Below, piece after piece: positions 30,600-37,892 of a stretch of 64,000 nucleotides of DNA. Numbering within the stretch: position 1 is the stretch's first letter; each line of letters begins with the position of its first letter. A program made the translations under genes and the position numbers. A model generated the notes under the pieces. That model worked only from the letters and a program-made list of their open reading frames with translations. It had not been told where the DNA came from and did no database searches. The stretch comes from Gammaproteobacteria bacterium MOLA455 (GTDB taxonomy: Bacteria > Pseudomonadota > Gammaproteobacteria > Pseudomonadales > Porticoccaceae): assembly GCA_000511875.1 (NCBI GenBank), contig AZIN01000004.1:124001-188000 (forward strand), read 5' to 3'.

Positions 30600-32894
30600 T
30601 CAAAGGCGTTGGGTTATGGCCCGTTTCAATTGTTGTAGGCTGAGGTTTGTGGGGTAGTCGACCAGCGCCCGATCAATTAGCCGCAGGGCTTTTGCCCATT
30701 GTTGCTGTTGGCCATAGAGACTTACTAGGCCAGCGATAAACTCGCCATTGCCTGGTGTCAATTGCAGAGCTGCGATATAGGCTTTTTCCGCTTCCAGCAC
30801 TTTCCCAAATTGTTGATTTAGCACTGCTAGGTTGTACCAGGCGCGAGGGTTATTACCAGTGACGGCTGCCGCCTCAAGAGACAGTGCCGCTTGTTTGTAA
30901 TCTCCCTGCTCGGCCATCAATAGTCCCAATGAAAAGTGCGCGTCGCTGGCCTTTGGCTCACGCTGAATCACGGTCCGGTAGAGTTTTTCTGTATCGCTTA
31001 ACTTTCCTTGGCCGTAGTAAAGTTGCGCCAAATTCATTCGTGCAGCGTTATAGCCATTGTCGATTTTTAACACCGCCAGATATTCTTCTGCGGCTCTGTC
31101 GAGGTTACCGCGACGATACTGATCCAGCGCCATGGCCATGCGACCTGAGGGAAAGTCGGCATTGACCTGCAGCGAGGTCTGATACTCTTCGTGAGCTCGA
31201 CTAAAAGCATCAGACAGGGCATCTGGAATTAGGTTTTTTGGTACATCAACCAGTCCTTCAGCGGCGGCTATGCGCACCGCACGGACAGGATCATTGAGGC
31301 GGTCGACTAGGGGACCAATCTTATTGGCGCTGCCATTGAGGCTTCGAATCGAAGTGCTTCGCAATAGGGCGCTGGCATCGTTAGTGGCTTTGGTCATCGC
31401 TAGCGCAACCATCGGCAGAGAGATATTGGGGGCCAGTATTGAAGCGGCTGTGGCACGGGCAATGGCCGGCTGCGAAAGATCATTTAACAGTGATACTAAT
31501 GGCTCAACCGAGTCGTTCGGTTGACTGGCTGCAGCACTGAGGATTTCAGAAAAATGCGCCGGCCGCTCAGAACCAAACCACTGCTCAACCTTTGCCGCAG
31601 CCCAATCGGCGGACTTTTTGGTATGGCAATCATTGCAGGCATTGGGTGTGTTATGGGCGACGCTGAGATCCGGTCGTGGAATACGAAAGCTATGATCGCG
31701 ACGGTAATCGTTGCCCATATAGAGGCGCCCTGGCATATGGCAGTCAATACACTGGGTTCCCTGAGTCTGCTGGATGTTCGTTGCCTGGGATAGATCTGCG
31801 CCATGGTGATGATGCTTGGGTGTATCGAACTGCTCACTGCTGTGACAGCCGACACATAGCTGATTGCCCTCGACTTTAAGTTTAACGCTGTGGGGCTGGT
31901 GACAATCCACGCAGTCGACACCGGAGTGATACATTTTGCTCTGCACAAAAGAACCGTAGACGAACACCTCGTCGAGAATCTGGCCATCGCTGTGATAGGT
32001 GGGCGGCGACAGCAGCTGCGGTAAGTAGTGATCCAGCAATTGACTGCTGCCATGCTCAAATTTATTGGTCAGTTGTTGACGGCGGGCATGACAGCGACCG
32101 CACTGATCCACCAGCATCTGCGAGTCTTCTCCGACTTTCATGCTGATATGCAGCTTGTCTAGCGCTGAATTAAAGTCTGCCGAGCTAACTGCCTCAACAT
32201 GATTACGACCGGGACCATGGCAGGATTCACAGCCCACATCGAGCTCAGTTACAGTAGTACGGTAGCTATTACTGGCAACGTCAAAATTCTTTGCAACATT
32301 ATTACTGTGGCAGTCGGCACACATACTGTTCCAGTTCTTGCCACCCTCCGACCAGTGCACCCACTCACCTGGTTGTGCCAACAACTCCGGCTGTGGATCA
32401 AACCACTGATTGGTCAGAGTATTCCAGGCCACTGGAAGTTGCTGCAGGCGGCCACCGGGAAATGCCACCAGATATTGCTGCAGAGGTTCAGTGCCAAAAG
32501 TGTAGAGAATTTTATGGTCGTTGACCCGCCCATCAGTGCCGGCCAGACGTGCATAAAAACCATCTGCTTTTTTCGAAAATAGGGCGCTATTGCTTGGACT
32601 CTCGAATGAGCTGTTATTGAAGTCACCTTTCACCGTGGCCGCCGTGGCATGCTGCATAGCCTGATCGTGATGTGAGCCCTGCCAATCTTGGTAGGCCTGT
32701 ATATGGCATCCGGCACAGCCGTCGCTGCCAAGATAAGTATTGTCGCTGCTATTGGCATCTATGCCTGTAACTGTGACTAGATCATTGGGCGCTTGTGGGC
32801 TGAAAATCGCGGCGCCAATAAATGCTATCAGCAGAGCCGCAGAGATCATTAGTGCAAGGCGATAGATAAAGTTGACCGGGGGCGCTGGATTCAT
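30600..32894 (-). CDS. Octahaem c-type cytochrome with HEAT-like and TPR domains
   Basis: The 764-residue protein has an N-terminal membrane segment (about 10-32), then eight CxxCH haem sites with first cysteines near residues 60, 192, 222, 265, 328, 347, 382 and 420. The arrangement resembles the cytochrome c554/doubled-CxxCH group. From about 445 to 560 there are HEAT-like repeats (VEPLVSLLNDLSQPAIARAT, GPLVDRLNDPVRAVRIAAAE). From about 590 to the end there are at least four TPR units (AAEEYLAVLKIDNGYNAARM, ALSLEAAAVTGNNPRAWYNL). It would sit in the periplasm, anchored to the inner membrane. Function is not known; the Ccm system at 50-57 kb would mature it. Confidence 0.9.
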   Translation of the reverse strand: MNPAPPVNFIYRLALMISAALLIAFIGAAIFSPQAPNDLVTVTGIDANSSDNTYLGSDGCAGCHIQAYQDWQGSHHDQAMQHATAATVKGDFNNSSFESPSNSALFSKKADGFYARLAGTDGRVNDHKILYTFGTEPLQQYLVAFPGGRLQQLPVAWNTLTNQWFDPQPELLAQPGEWVHWSEGGKNWNSMCADCHSNNVAKNFDVASNSYRTTVTELDVGCESCHGPGRNHVEAVSSADFNSALDKLHISMKVGEDSQMLVDQCGRCHARRQQLTNKFEHGSSQLLDHYLPQLLSPPTYHSDGQILDEVFVYGSFVQSKMYHSGVDCVDCHQPHSVKLKVEGNQLCVGCHSSEQFDTPKHHHHGADLSQATNIQQTQGTQCIDCHMPGRLYMGNDYRRDHSFRIPRPDLSVAHNTPNACNDCHTKKSADWAAAKVEQWFGSERPAHFSEILSAAASQPNDSVEPLVSLLNDLSQPAIARATAASILAPNISLPMVALAMTKATNDASALLRSTSIRSLNGSANKIGPLVDRLNDPVRAVRIAAAEGLVDVPKNLIPDALSDAFSRAHEEYQTSLQVNADFPSGRMAMALDQYRRGNLDRAAEEYLAVLKIDNGYNAARMNLAQLYYGQGKLSDTEKLYRTVIQREPKASDAHFSLGLLMAEQGDYKQAALSLEAAAVTGNNPRAWYNLAVLNQQFGKVLEAEKAYIAALQLTPGNGEFIAGLVSLYGQQQQWAKALRLIDRALVDYPTNLSLQQLKRAITQRL

Positions 32895-33023
32895 TTTTTT
32901 GGATTGTTTTTCCGCATCGGGACTGGAGCCAGTTTAGCGACTTGATTCAAACATGACTATTGTAATTTTTTGCCCAGTTGAATTGCTTTTCAAAAGTGAC
33001 CTTTAAAGACACAGATTTGCACC

Positions 33024-33070
33024 CTGAGCTGTAGCTCAGTTAGACTTAACGACACTTGTCAGCAAGTCTA
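33024..33070 (+). promoter_or_regulatory. Two adjacent hairpins upstream of the beta-propeller gene
   Basis: A perfect 7-bp dyad ctgagct-gt-agctcag (33024-33039) is followed by tagactt (33041-33047) pairing with aagtcta (33064-33070). The second encloses a smaller gac-actt-gtc hairpin. Both are within 65 bases of the ATG at 33087, so they lie in the promoter or 5' leader. An operator or an mRNA structure is possible; no known site was recognised. Confidence 0.45.
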
Positions 33071-33086
33071 GTAGAGAAAAATAATA

Positions 33087-35135
33087 ATGAAAAAACTATC
33101 CCAATTAGCACTGATTCCAGTGGTGATGATAATGCTTTCCTGCGGTGGCAGTGGTGGCTCCCCTGTATCACAGTCCACGCAACCTCCGACTATTTCGCCA
33201 GCGCCTAAGGGACTGCTGATCGAAGTAAAGAGCCAAAATCAGTTACTGCAAACAGTGCGTCAGAGTTTTAGCCGGGTAGCCGCTGATAACATGGCCAGAG
33301 CAAGCAGCGTTGAGACTGTCGATGGTATTGCTATGGATGTCGACGGCTCTGCGCCAGCCAGCAGTGAAAGCTTCACTACTACTTATACATTAGAAGCCAG
33401 TGTCGATGAGCATGATTACGTAAAGTACGATGGTAATCACCTGTTTATCGCGCCGAGCCGGGGCATGGATTGCTGCTTTATAGTCGATGATATTGACTTT
33501 ATGGCGCCTTCTTCGGAAGAGAGTGCATCGGTAGCGGCTGATGTAATGCCTATCTCAAGTGCAAATGAAGAGCGTAGTATCCGTATTCTCTCCACCGATC
33601 CCGGGGTCGCCAAGGCTACTCAGGTCAGTACTATTCCACTCAGTGGCAGTCGCACCGTTGAGGGTCTTTACAGCAATGATGATCAGTTAGTTTCTATTAG
33701 CAGTAGTGGTTGGTGGGGCGTATTTGGCGATGCCTTTGTCAATCCATCGATCTGGGCGGGGCAGACCACTGCGATGGATATTTACGATATCAGCGATATT
33801 ACCAATCCCGACAGACAACTACAGTTGGAGTTTCAAGGTGGTTTTGTCAGCAGCCGCAGGCAGGGTGATATGGTTTATCTTGTGGCTCGCCATACTCCCC
33901 AGATAGACCGCTATAACTACTATCCGGATAGCCTCCAGGTAACGGAAAATGAAGCCCTATTGGAAGCTTTGAAGCCCGAGGATATTCTGCCCAATATGGC
34001 GATTAATGGTGTTGAAAGTCCGCTGCTCAGCGCATCTGATTGCCGTGTGACTGATAGCGAAAACAGTCTCGCACCAGAAAGCTCTGGCTTTCCAACCATG
34101 ACAATATTGATCGCCGTTGATCTGGCCAGTCAGTCAGTGGCAAATGCTGTCTGCTATCTGGAGCCCACCTCTGGTATTTATGTGAGTAATAATGCCATCT
34201 ATCTGACCCAGGTCGATTATGCCGAGGCTGATTCGCGGACCCTGGTGCACAGCTATGCTCTATCTTCAGAACTTGATTACCTTGGCTCCGGAGTGGTCGA
34301 TGGCGCGCTGGCTCTCAGTGGCGACAGAGACTTTCGTATCAATGAACACGACGGTTATCTGCGCCTGGTCACCAGTCAGCGCACCGTCAACGCAGAAGAC
34401 CGGATTGATCATCAGCTCTCGGTGCTTAAGCTGGCGACCGACAAGCCGCAATTGAATCTAGTGGCGACGCTGCCCAATGCTGAACGCACCGCGGCTATAG
34501 GTAAGCCCAACGAGGACCTCTATGGCGCACGCTTCTTTGGTGACAAGCTCTATCTGGTGACATTTGAGCGCATAGACCCGCTCTATGTTCTTGACCTCTC
34601 CGATCCATTAGATCCGCTTATTGCGGGAGAACTCAGCGTCACTGGTTTTTCAGATTTTTTGCATCCAGTTAACGACGAGCTGTTACTCGGATTGGGGCAG
34701 GATGAGCAGGGGTTAGTGAAGCTTGAACTGTTTAATGTGGAATCTCTCACAGCGCCCTTTTCCCTGGGCTCCACAAGCCTAACTCCTGGCGTAAGTTGGA
34801 GCTATTCAGAAGCCCGTTACAACCGTCATGCATTTACCTATCAAGCAATCGATGAGACCACTGACCGGTTTTCTGTTCCAGTCTCCCTGAGCCTCTATTC
34901 TGATGAGGCTGGCTATAGTAATGAAAGGCGTCTGTTTTTATTTGAAATCCACAGTAAAGATCGCCCGGCAGATGCTTCAATTTTCGAGGTTGGGCAAATT
35001 GTGGCCACAACAGAGCAGTGGTGGGATAGTCGCCAGCGCGCAGTGTTTGATGGTGATGCGGTGTTTTATATTGATGGCACCGCGGTTTGGTCTGCTCTAT
35101 GGGGCGTTCCGGAGAGTCAGGACGGCCCTTTTTAG
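33087..35135 (+). CDS. Beta-propeller domain lipoprotein (PF09826-like)
   Basis: The 682-residue protein starts with a signal sequence ending in the lipobox MLSC (LIPVVMIMLSCGGSGGSPVS), so it is a predicted lipoprotein. After a low-complexity Ser/Pro/Gln linker comes a long all-beta region with repeated blades ending in YDI/VLDLSDP-type strands (ATQVSTIPLSGSRTVEGLY, TAMDIYDISDITNPDRQLQL, PLYVLDLSDPLDPLIAGELS). This pattern is typical of secreted beta-propeller proteins distantly related to WD40. Its role is unknown. It is divergent from the octahaem cytochrome across 192 bases, and a regulatory link between them is possible. Confidence 0.82.
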   Translation: MKKLSQLALIPVVMIMLSCGGSGGSPVSQSTQPPTISPAPKGLLIEVKSQNQLLQTVRQSFSRVAADNMARASSVETVDGIAMDVDGSAPASSESFTTTYTLEASVDEHDYVKYDGNHLFIAPSRGMDCCFIVDDIDFMAPSSEESASVAADVMPISSANEERSIRILSTDPGVAKATQVSTIPLSGSRTVEGLYSNDDQLVSISSSGWWGVFGDAFVNPSIWAGQTTAMDIYDISDITNPDRQLQLEFQGGFVSSRRQGDMVYLVARHTPQIDRYNYYPDSLQVTENEALLEALKPEDILPNMAINGVESPLLSASDCRVTDSENSLAPESSGFPTMTILIAVDLASQSVANAVCYLEPTSGIYVSNNAIYLTQVDYAEADSRTLVHSYALSSELDYLGSGVVDGALALSGDRDFRINEHDGYLRLVTSQRTVNAEDRIDHQLSVLKLATDKPQLNLVATLPNAERTAAIGKPNEDLYGARFFGDKLYLVTFERIDPLYVLDLSDPLDPLIAGELSVTGFSDFLHPVNDELLLGLGQDEQGLVKLELFNVESLTAPFSLGSTSLTPGVSWSYSEARYNRHAFTYQAIDETTDRFSVPVSLSLYSDEAGYSNERRLFLFEIHSKDRPADASIFEVGQIVATTEQWWDSRQRAVFDGDAVFYIDGTAVWSALWGVPESQDGPF

Positions 35136-35184
35136 GCTAGGTTCATGCGCTTAAAAAATCAACGCTGGGTGTCAGACTCATGGT

Positions 35185-35205
35185 GATTTACTGATTCAGT
35201 AAATC
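35185..35205 (+). other. Perfect 10-bp palindrome after the beta-propeller gene
   Basis: The sequence gatttactga-t-tcagtaaatc is a perfect inverted repeat with a single central base. It lies 50 bases after the stop of the beta-propeller gene. There is no immediate T run (ccacaagctgctttt follows). It may act as a 3' stabilising hairpin, weak terminator or protein-binding palindrome. Confidence 0.4.
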
Positions 35206-35254
35206 CCACAAGCTGCTTTTCACTGTTGGGTGGTTTGAACGCTTGGTAGGTGAC

Positions 35255-35290
35255 TATTGGCGCGTCTAAATATTGGCGCGTCTAAATATT
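35255..35290 (+). repeat. Short tandem repeat, 16 bp x 2.25
   Basis: Two exact copies of tattggcgcgtctaaa (35255-35270 and 35271-35286) are followed by the first four bases of a third. Origin is probably replication slippage. Confidence 0.8.
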
Positions 35291-35333
35291 GATGACTAGC
35301 CTAGACGTTTGGTTGGGCTGTAATTTTTAGATG

Positions 35334-35371
35334 CCAACCACGCGTCTTTTGCGATTAAGACGCGTGGTTGG
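35334..35371 (-). terminator. 15-bp perfect hairpin downstream of the tRNA
   Basis: ccaaccacgcgtctt and aagacgcgtggttgg form a perfect 15-bp stem around an eight-base loop. It begins five bases past the encoded CCA end of the minus-strand tRNA. On the minus strand the sequence after the stem is catctaaaaatt, so there is no T tract and normal intrinsic termination is not assured. It probably defines the 3' end of the tRNA precursor, or insulates the tRNA from the convergent lipoprotein gene. The exact role is inferred. Confidence 0.5.
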
Positions 35372-35376
35372 TGAAT

Positions 35377-35453
35377 TGGTGGGCCCTCCGTGACTTGAAC
35401 ACGGGACCTGCCGATTATGAGTCGGATGCTCTAACCAACTGAGCTAAGGGCCC
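35377..35453 (-). tRNA. tRNA with CAU anticodon, probably tRNA-Ile2 (lysidine type)
   Basis: The minus strand folds as a 77-nt tRNA with encoded CCA. The acceptor stem is gggccct/agggccc, the D-arm gctc/gagc, the anticodon loop ctCATaa on a stem with four pairs plus a 27-43 mismatch, and the T-arm ccgtg-ttcaagt-cacgg. CAU is shared by initiator Met, elongator Met and Ile2. The C4-G69 and C5-G68 pairs, the weak 27-43 position and general likeness to E. coli ileX favour Ile2, whose C34 is turned into lysidine by TilS to read AUA. E. coli ileX also lies close to rpoD. Automated tools may call it tRNA-Met. Confidence 0.88.
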
Positions 35454-35460
35454 TTAACTT

Positions 35461-35814
35461 GTCTTTTTGTTCCTATGCGTCGTCGCGTGCTCACAATCTT
35501 CGGTCACATACTTTGTGTATGCTCTCTCAGCTTGCTGCGCGGCTCCTAGCCTAGGAACAAAAATCTGGCGTTTAACTAGTCTTTTTGCCCCTATGCGTCG
35601 TCGCGTGCTCACAATCTTCGGTCACATACTTTCTGTATGCTCTCTCAGCCTGCTGCGCGGCTCCTAGCCTAGGAACAAAAGTCCTGCGTCTAACTAGTCT
35701 TTTTGCCCCTATGCGTCGTCGCGTGCTCACAATCTTCGGTCACATACTTTCTGTATGCTTTCTCAGCTTGCTGCGCGGCTCCTAGCCTAGGAACAAAAAT
35801 CCTGCGTTAAGTCT
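35461..35814. repeat. 118-bp tandem repeat, three copies
   Basis: Copies start at 35461, 35579 and 35697 with exactly 118 bases between starts and roughly 90-95% identity. Each unit is an imperfect long palindrome. Outer ends are ttgttccta/taggaacaa in copy 1, with related inner segments gtcgtcgcg/cgcggctcc and a central hairpin catac-tttgt-gtatg. Each also carries the small palindrome cctag-c-ctagg. Changes between copies are scattered single substitutions. The array lies between rpoD and the tRNA, both on the minus strand, and fills the intergenic space without a clear gene. Confidence 0.92.
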
Positions 35815-35942
35815 AAACGCTTTCTTATGTTAAGTTTATAACTGGTCTTTCTGGTGTATCACTAACGTTGTCATTCAATGTACTCAATTTCTTGCGCCGA
35901 GTACCTAGCCTGTCATCCTGAGCGGGCTACATCCATTTCTTG

Positions 35943-37790
35943 TTACTCGTCAATAAAGCTGCGCAGGTGATCCGAGCGGGTCGGATGACGCAGCTTGCGC
36001 AGTGCCTTGGCTTCGATCTGACGAATACGCTCTCGGGTTACGTCGAACTGTTTGCCGACTTCTTCGAGGGTGTGGTCAGTGTTCATGTCGATACCGAAAC
36101 GCATACGCAATACTTTCGCTTCTCTTGCTGTCAGGCTGCTAAGAACACCGCGAGTAGACTCGGTGAGGTTATTCTTGGTAGCTTCATCAAGGGGTAGGGC
36201 GATAGTGGTATCTTCGATCAGGTCGCCGATACTGGCATCTTCGTCTTCACCAATGGGCGTCTCCATGGAGATTGGCTCTTTGGCGATCTTAAGGACTTTG
36301 CGAATCTTGTCTTCCGGCATTTCCATGCGCTCTGCCAATTCTTCCGGAGTGGGTTCACGACCCATTTCCTGGAGCATTTGACGGGATACACGGTTGAGCT
36401 TGTTAATCGTCTCAATCATGTGCACGGGAATACGAATAGTGCGGGCCTGGTCGGCAATCGATCTGGTGATCGCCTGACGGATCCACCAGGTTGCATAGGT
36501 GGAGAATTTATAACCGCGGCGATACTCAAACTTGTCTACTGCTTTCATCAAACCGATATTACCTTCCTGAATCAGATCGAGGAACTGCAAACCACGGTTG
36601 GTATATTTTTTGGCGATGGAGATAACCAGTCGCAGGTTAGCTTCAACCATTTCTTTCTTGGCGCGACGGGCCATGGCTTCACCCATGGTCATGCGGCGAT
36701 TGATGTCTTTAATCTGTGCAATATTCATGTCGGCAAGTTTTTCAACCTGCGCCAGCTTGCGCTGTGAGCGGAGAATTTCCACTTCTTGTTCGGCAACACG
36801 CTCGGCCCAGCGCTCTTTTGACTTGGCCAACTCTGTAGTCCACATCATATTGGATTCATTGCCGGGGAACAGCTTAATGAATTCTTTGCGCGGCATTTTG
36901 CCCAGGCGGATGCAGAGACGCATAATCTTGCGCTCTTCGCCGCGCACGCGCTCTACTGCAAGGCGAACTTTGGCAATCAATGGATCAAACTGGCGTGGAG
37001 TCAGTTTTAAGAACTTGAACAGCTCGGCTAGCTCTTCGAGATTCTTTTGTGACGCGTCACCATTGCGGCCGTAACGGGCGATGCAAGCATCAGTTTTCTT
37101 AAGCTGCTTGCGAATAGCATCAAAGCGTTCAAAGGCGACTTCAGGATCCAGACCACCTTCGTGCTGCTCTTCCTCTTCCTCTTCCTCTACCTCTTCGGGA
37201 TTCTCAAGCTTTAGGGCTTCAGCAGCTTGCTGCTGGGCCAGCGCTGAGGGTACATGCTCCATAGGATTGAGGTAGCCGCTTATAATATCGGTGAGTTTCT
37301 TCTCGCCCGCTTCAACCTTTTCATACTCAGCAATAATTGTGGCGACGGTAGTCGGCCAGTCAGCAACCGCGGACATCAGCTCACGGGTACCTTCTTCAAT
37401 GCGTTTGGCAATCTCAATTTCGCCTTCACGAGTCAACAGCTCAACCGAACCCATCTCGCGCATATACATGCGCACTGGATCGGTAGTGCGGTGTTGTTCG
37501 GATTCGACTGACGCCAACGCGGCGGCGGCTTCTGCAGCTGCCACTTCATCTGGCGTGTTGTCACTGGCGAGACTTGAAAGAGTGTCGGCATCTGGGGCTG
37601 TCTCAAAGACGGTAATACCCATGTCGTTGATCATCTGGATGATATCTTCGACCTGCTCCGGATCGGCTATGTCTTCTGGCAGGTGATCATTGACTTCAGC
37701 ATAGGTCAGATACCGCTGTTCGCGGCCCTTGGCTATAAGGTCTTTGATGCCGGACTGTTGCTTTTGGTTCGTATCGCTCATAGGACTCAA
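35943..37790 (-). CDS. rpoD: RNA polymerase sigma factor RpoD (sigma-70)
   Basis: This is the primary sigma factor directing transcription of housekeeping genes. The 615-residue protein has region 1.1 ([20 protein letters not shown]), region 1.2 ([20 protein letters not shown]), a non-conserved acidic insert (about 190-220, [15 protein letters not shown]), and region 2 ([30 protein letters not shown]). Region 3, region 4.1 and the region 4.2 helix-turn-helix ([20 protein letters not shown]) complete it. It is the last gene of the rpsU-yqeY-dnaG-rpoD set, about 100 bases after dnaG. Its 3' flank of about 130 bases leads into the 118-bp repeats, with no convincing terminator. Confidence 0.98.
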   Translation of the reverse strand: MSPMSDTNQKQQSGIKDLIAKGREQRYLTYAEVNDHLPEDIADPEQVEDIIQMINDMGITVFETAPDADTLSSLASDNTPDEVAAAEAAAALASVESEQHRTTDPVRMYMREMGSVELLTREGEIEIAKRIEEGTRELMSAVADWPTTVATIIAEYEKVEAGEKKLTDIISGYLNPMEHVPSALAQQQAAEALKLENPEEVEEEEEEEQHEGGLDPEVAFERFDAIRKQLKKTDACIARYGRNGDASQKNLEELAELFKFLKLTPRQFDPLIAKVRLAVERVRGEERKIMRLCIRLGKMPRKEFIKLFPGNESNMMWTTELAKSKERWAERVAEQEVEILRSQRKLAQVEKLADMNIAQIKDINRRMTMGEAMARRAKKEMVEANLRLVISIAKKYTNRGLQFLDLIQEGNIGLMKAVDKFEYRRGYKFSTYATWWIRQAITRSIADQARTIRIPVHMIETINKLNRVSRQMLQEMGREPTPEELAERMEMPEDKIRKVLKIAKEPISMETPIGEDEDASIGDLIEDTTIALPLDEATKNNLTESTRGVLSSLTAREAKVLRMRFGIDMNTDHTLEEVGKQFDVTRERIRQIEAKALRKLRHPTRSDHLRSFIDE

Positions 37791-37892
37791 TTACTGTTTA
37801 GAGGCTTAAAAATAGCCGGGGATTATAGCCGATAATATCCCCTATGTCCGCACCAATTTGGGCTTTATTTGGCCGCGCCAATTTTTGTTATC

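Noticed and set aside
31496-32059. A 187-codon frame on the same strand as the octahaem cytochrome, in another frame
   Set aside because: It is a shadow of the haem-binding region, whose CxxCH motifs establish the correct frame.
33029-33048. A tRNA-like D-arm sequence (gtagctcagttag) upstream of the beta-propeller gene
   Set aside because: No acceptor stem, anticodon arm or T-arm follows at the right spacing; it is part of a simple palindrome.
35467-35785. Overlapping 66-codon frames across the 118-bp repeats as protein genes
   Set aside because: The period is not a multiple of three, so the frames are by-products of the repetition and differ between copies; only the 24-codon core is shared, and it lacks a ribosome site.
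35461-35814. The tandem repeats as a CRISPR array
   Set aside because: The whole 118-bp unit is conserved, with no unique spacers, and no cas gene is nearby.
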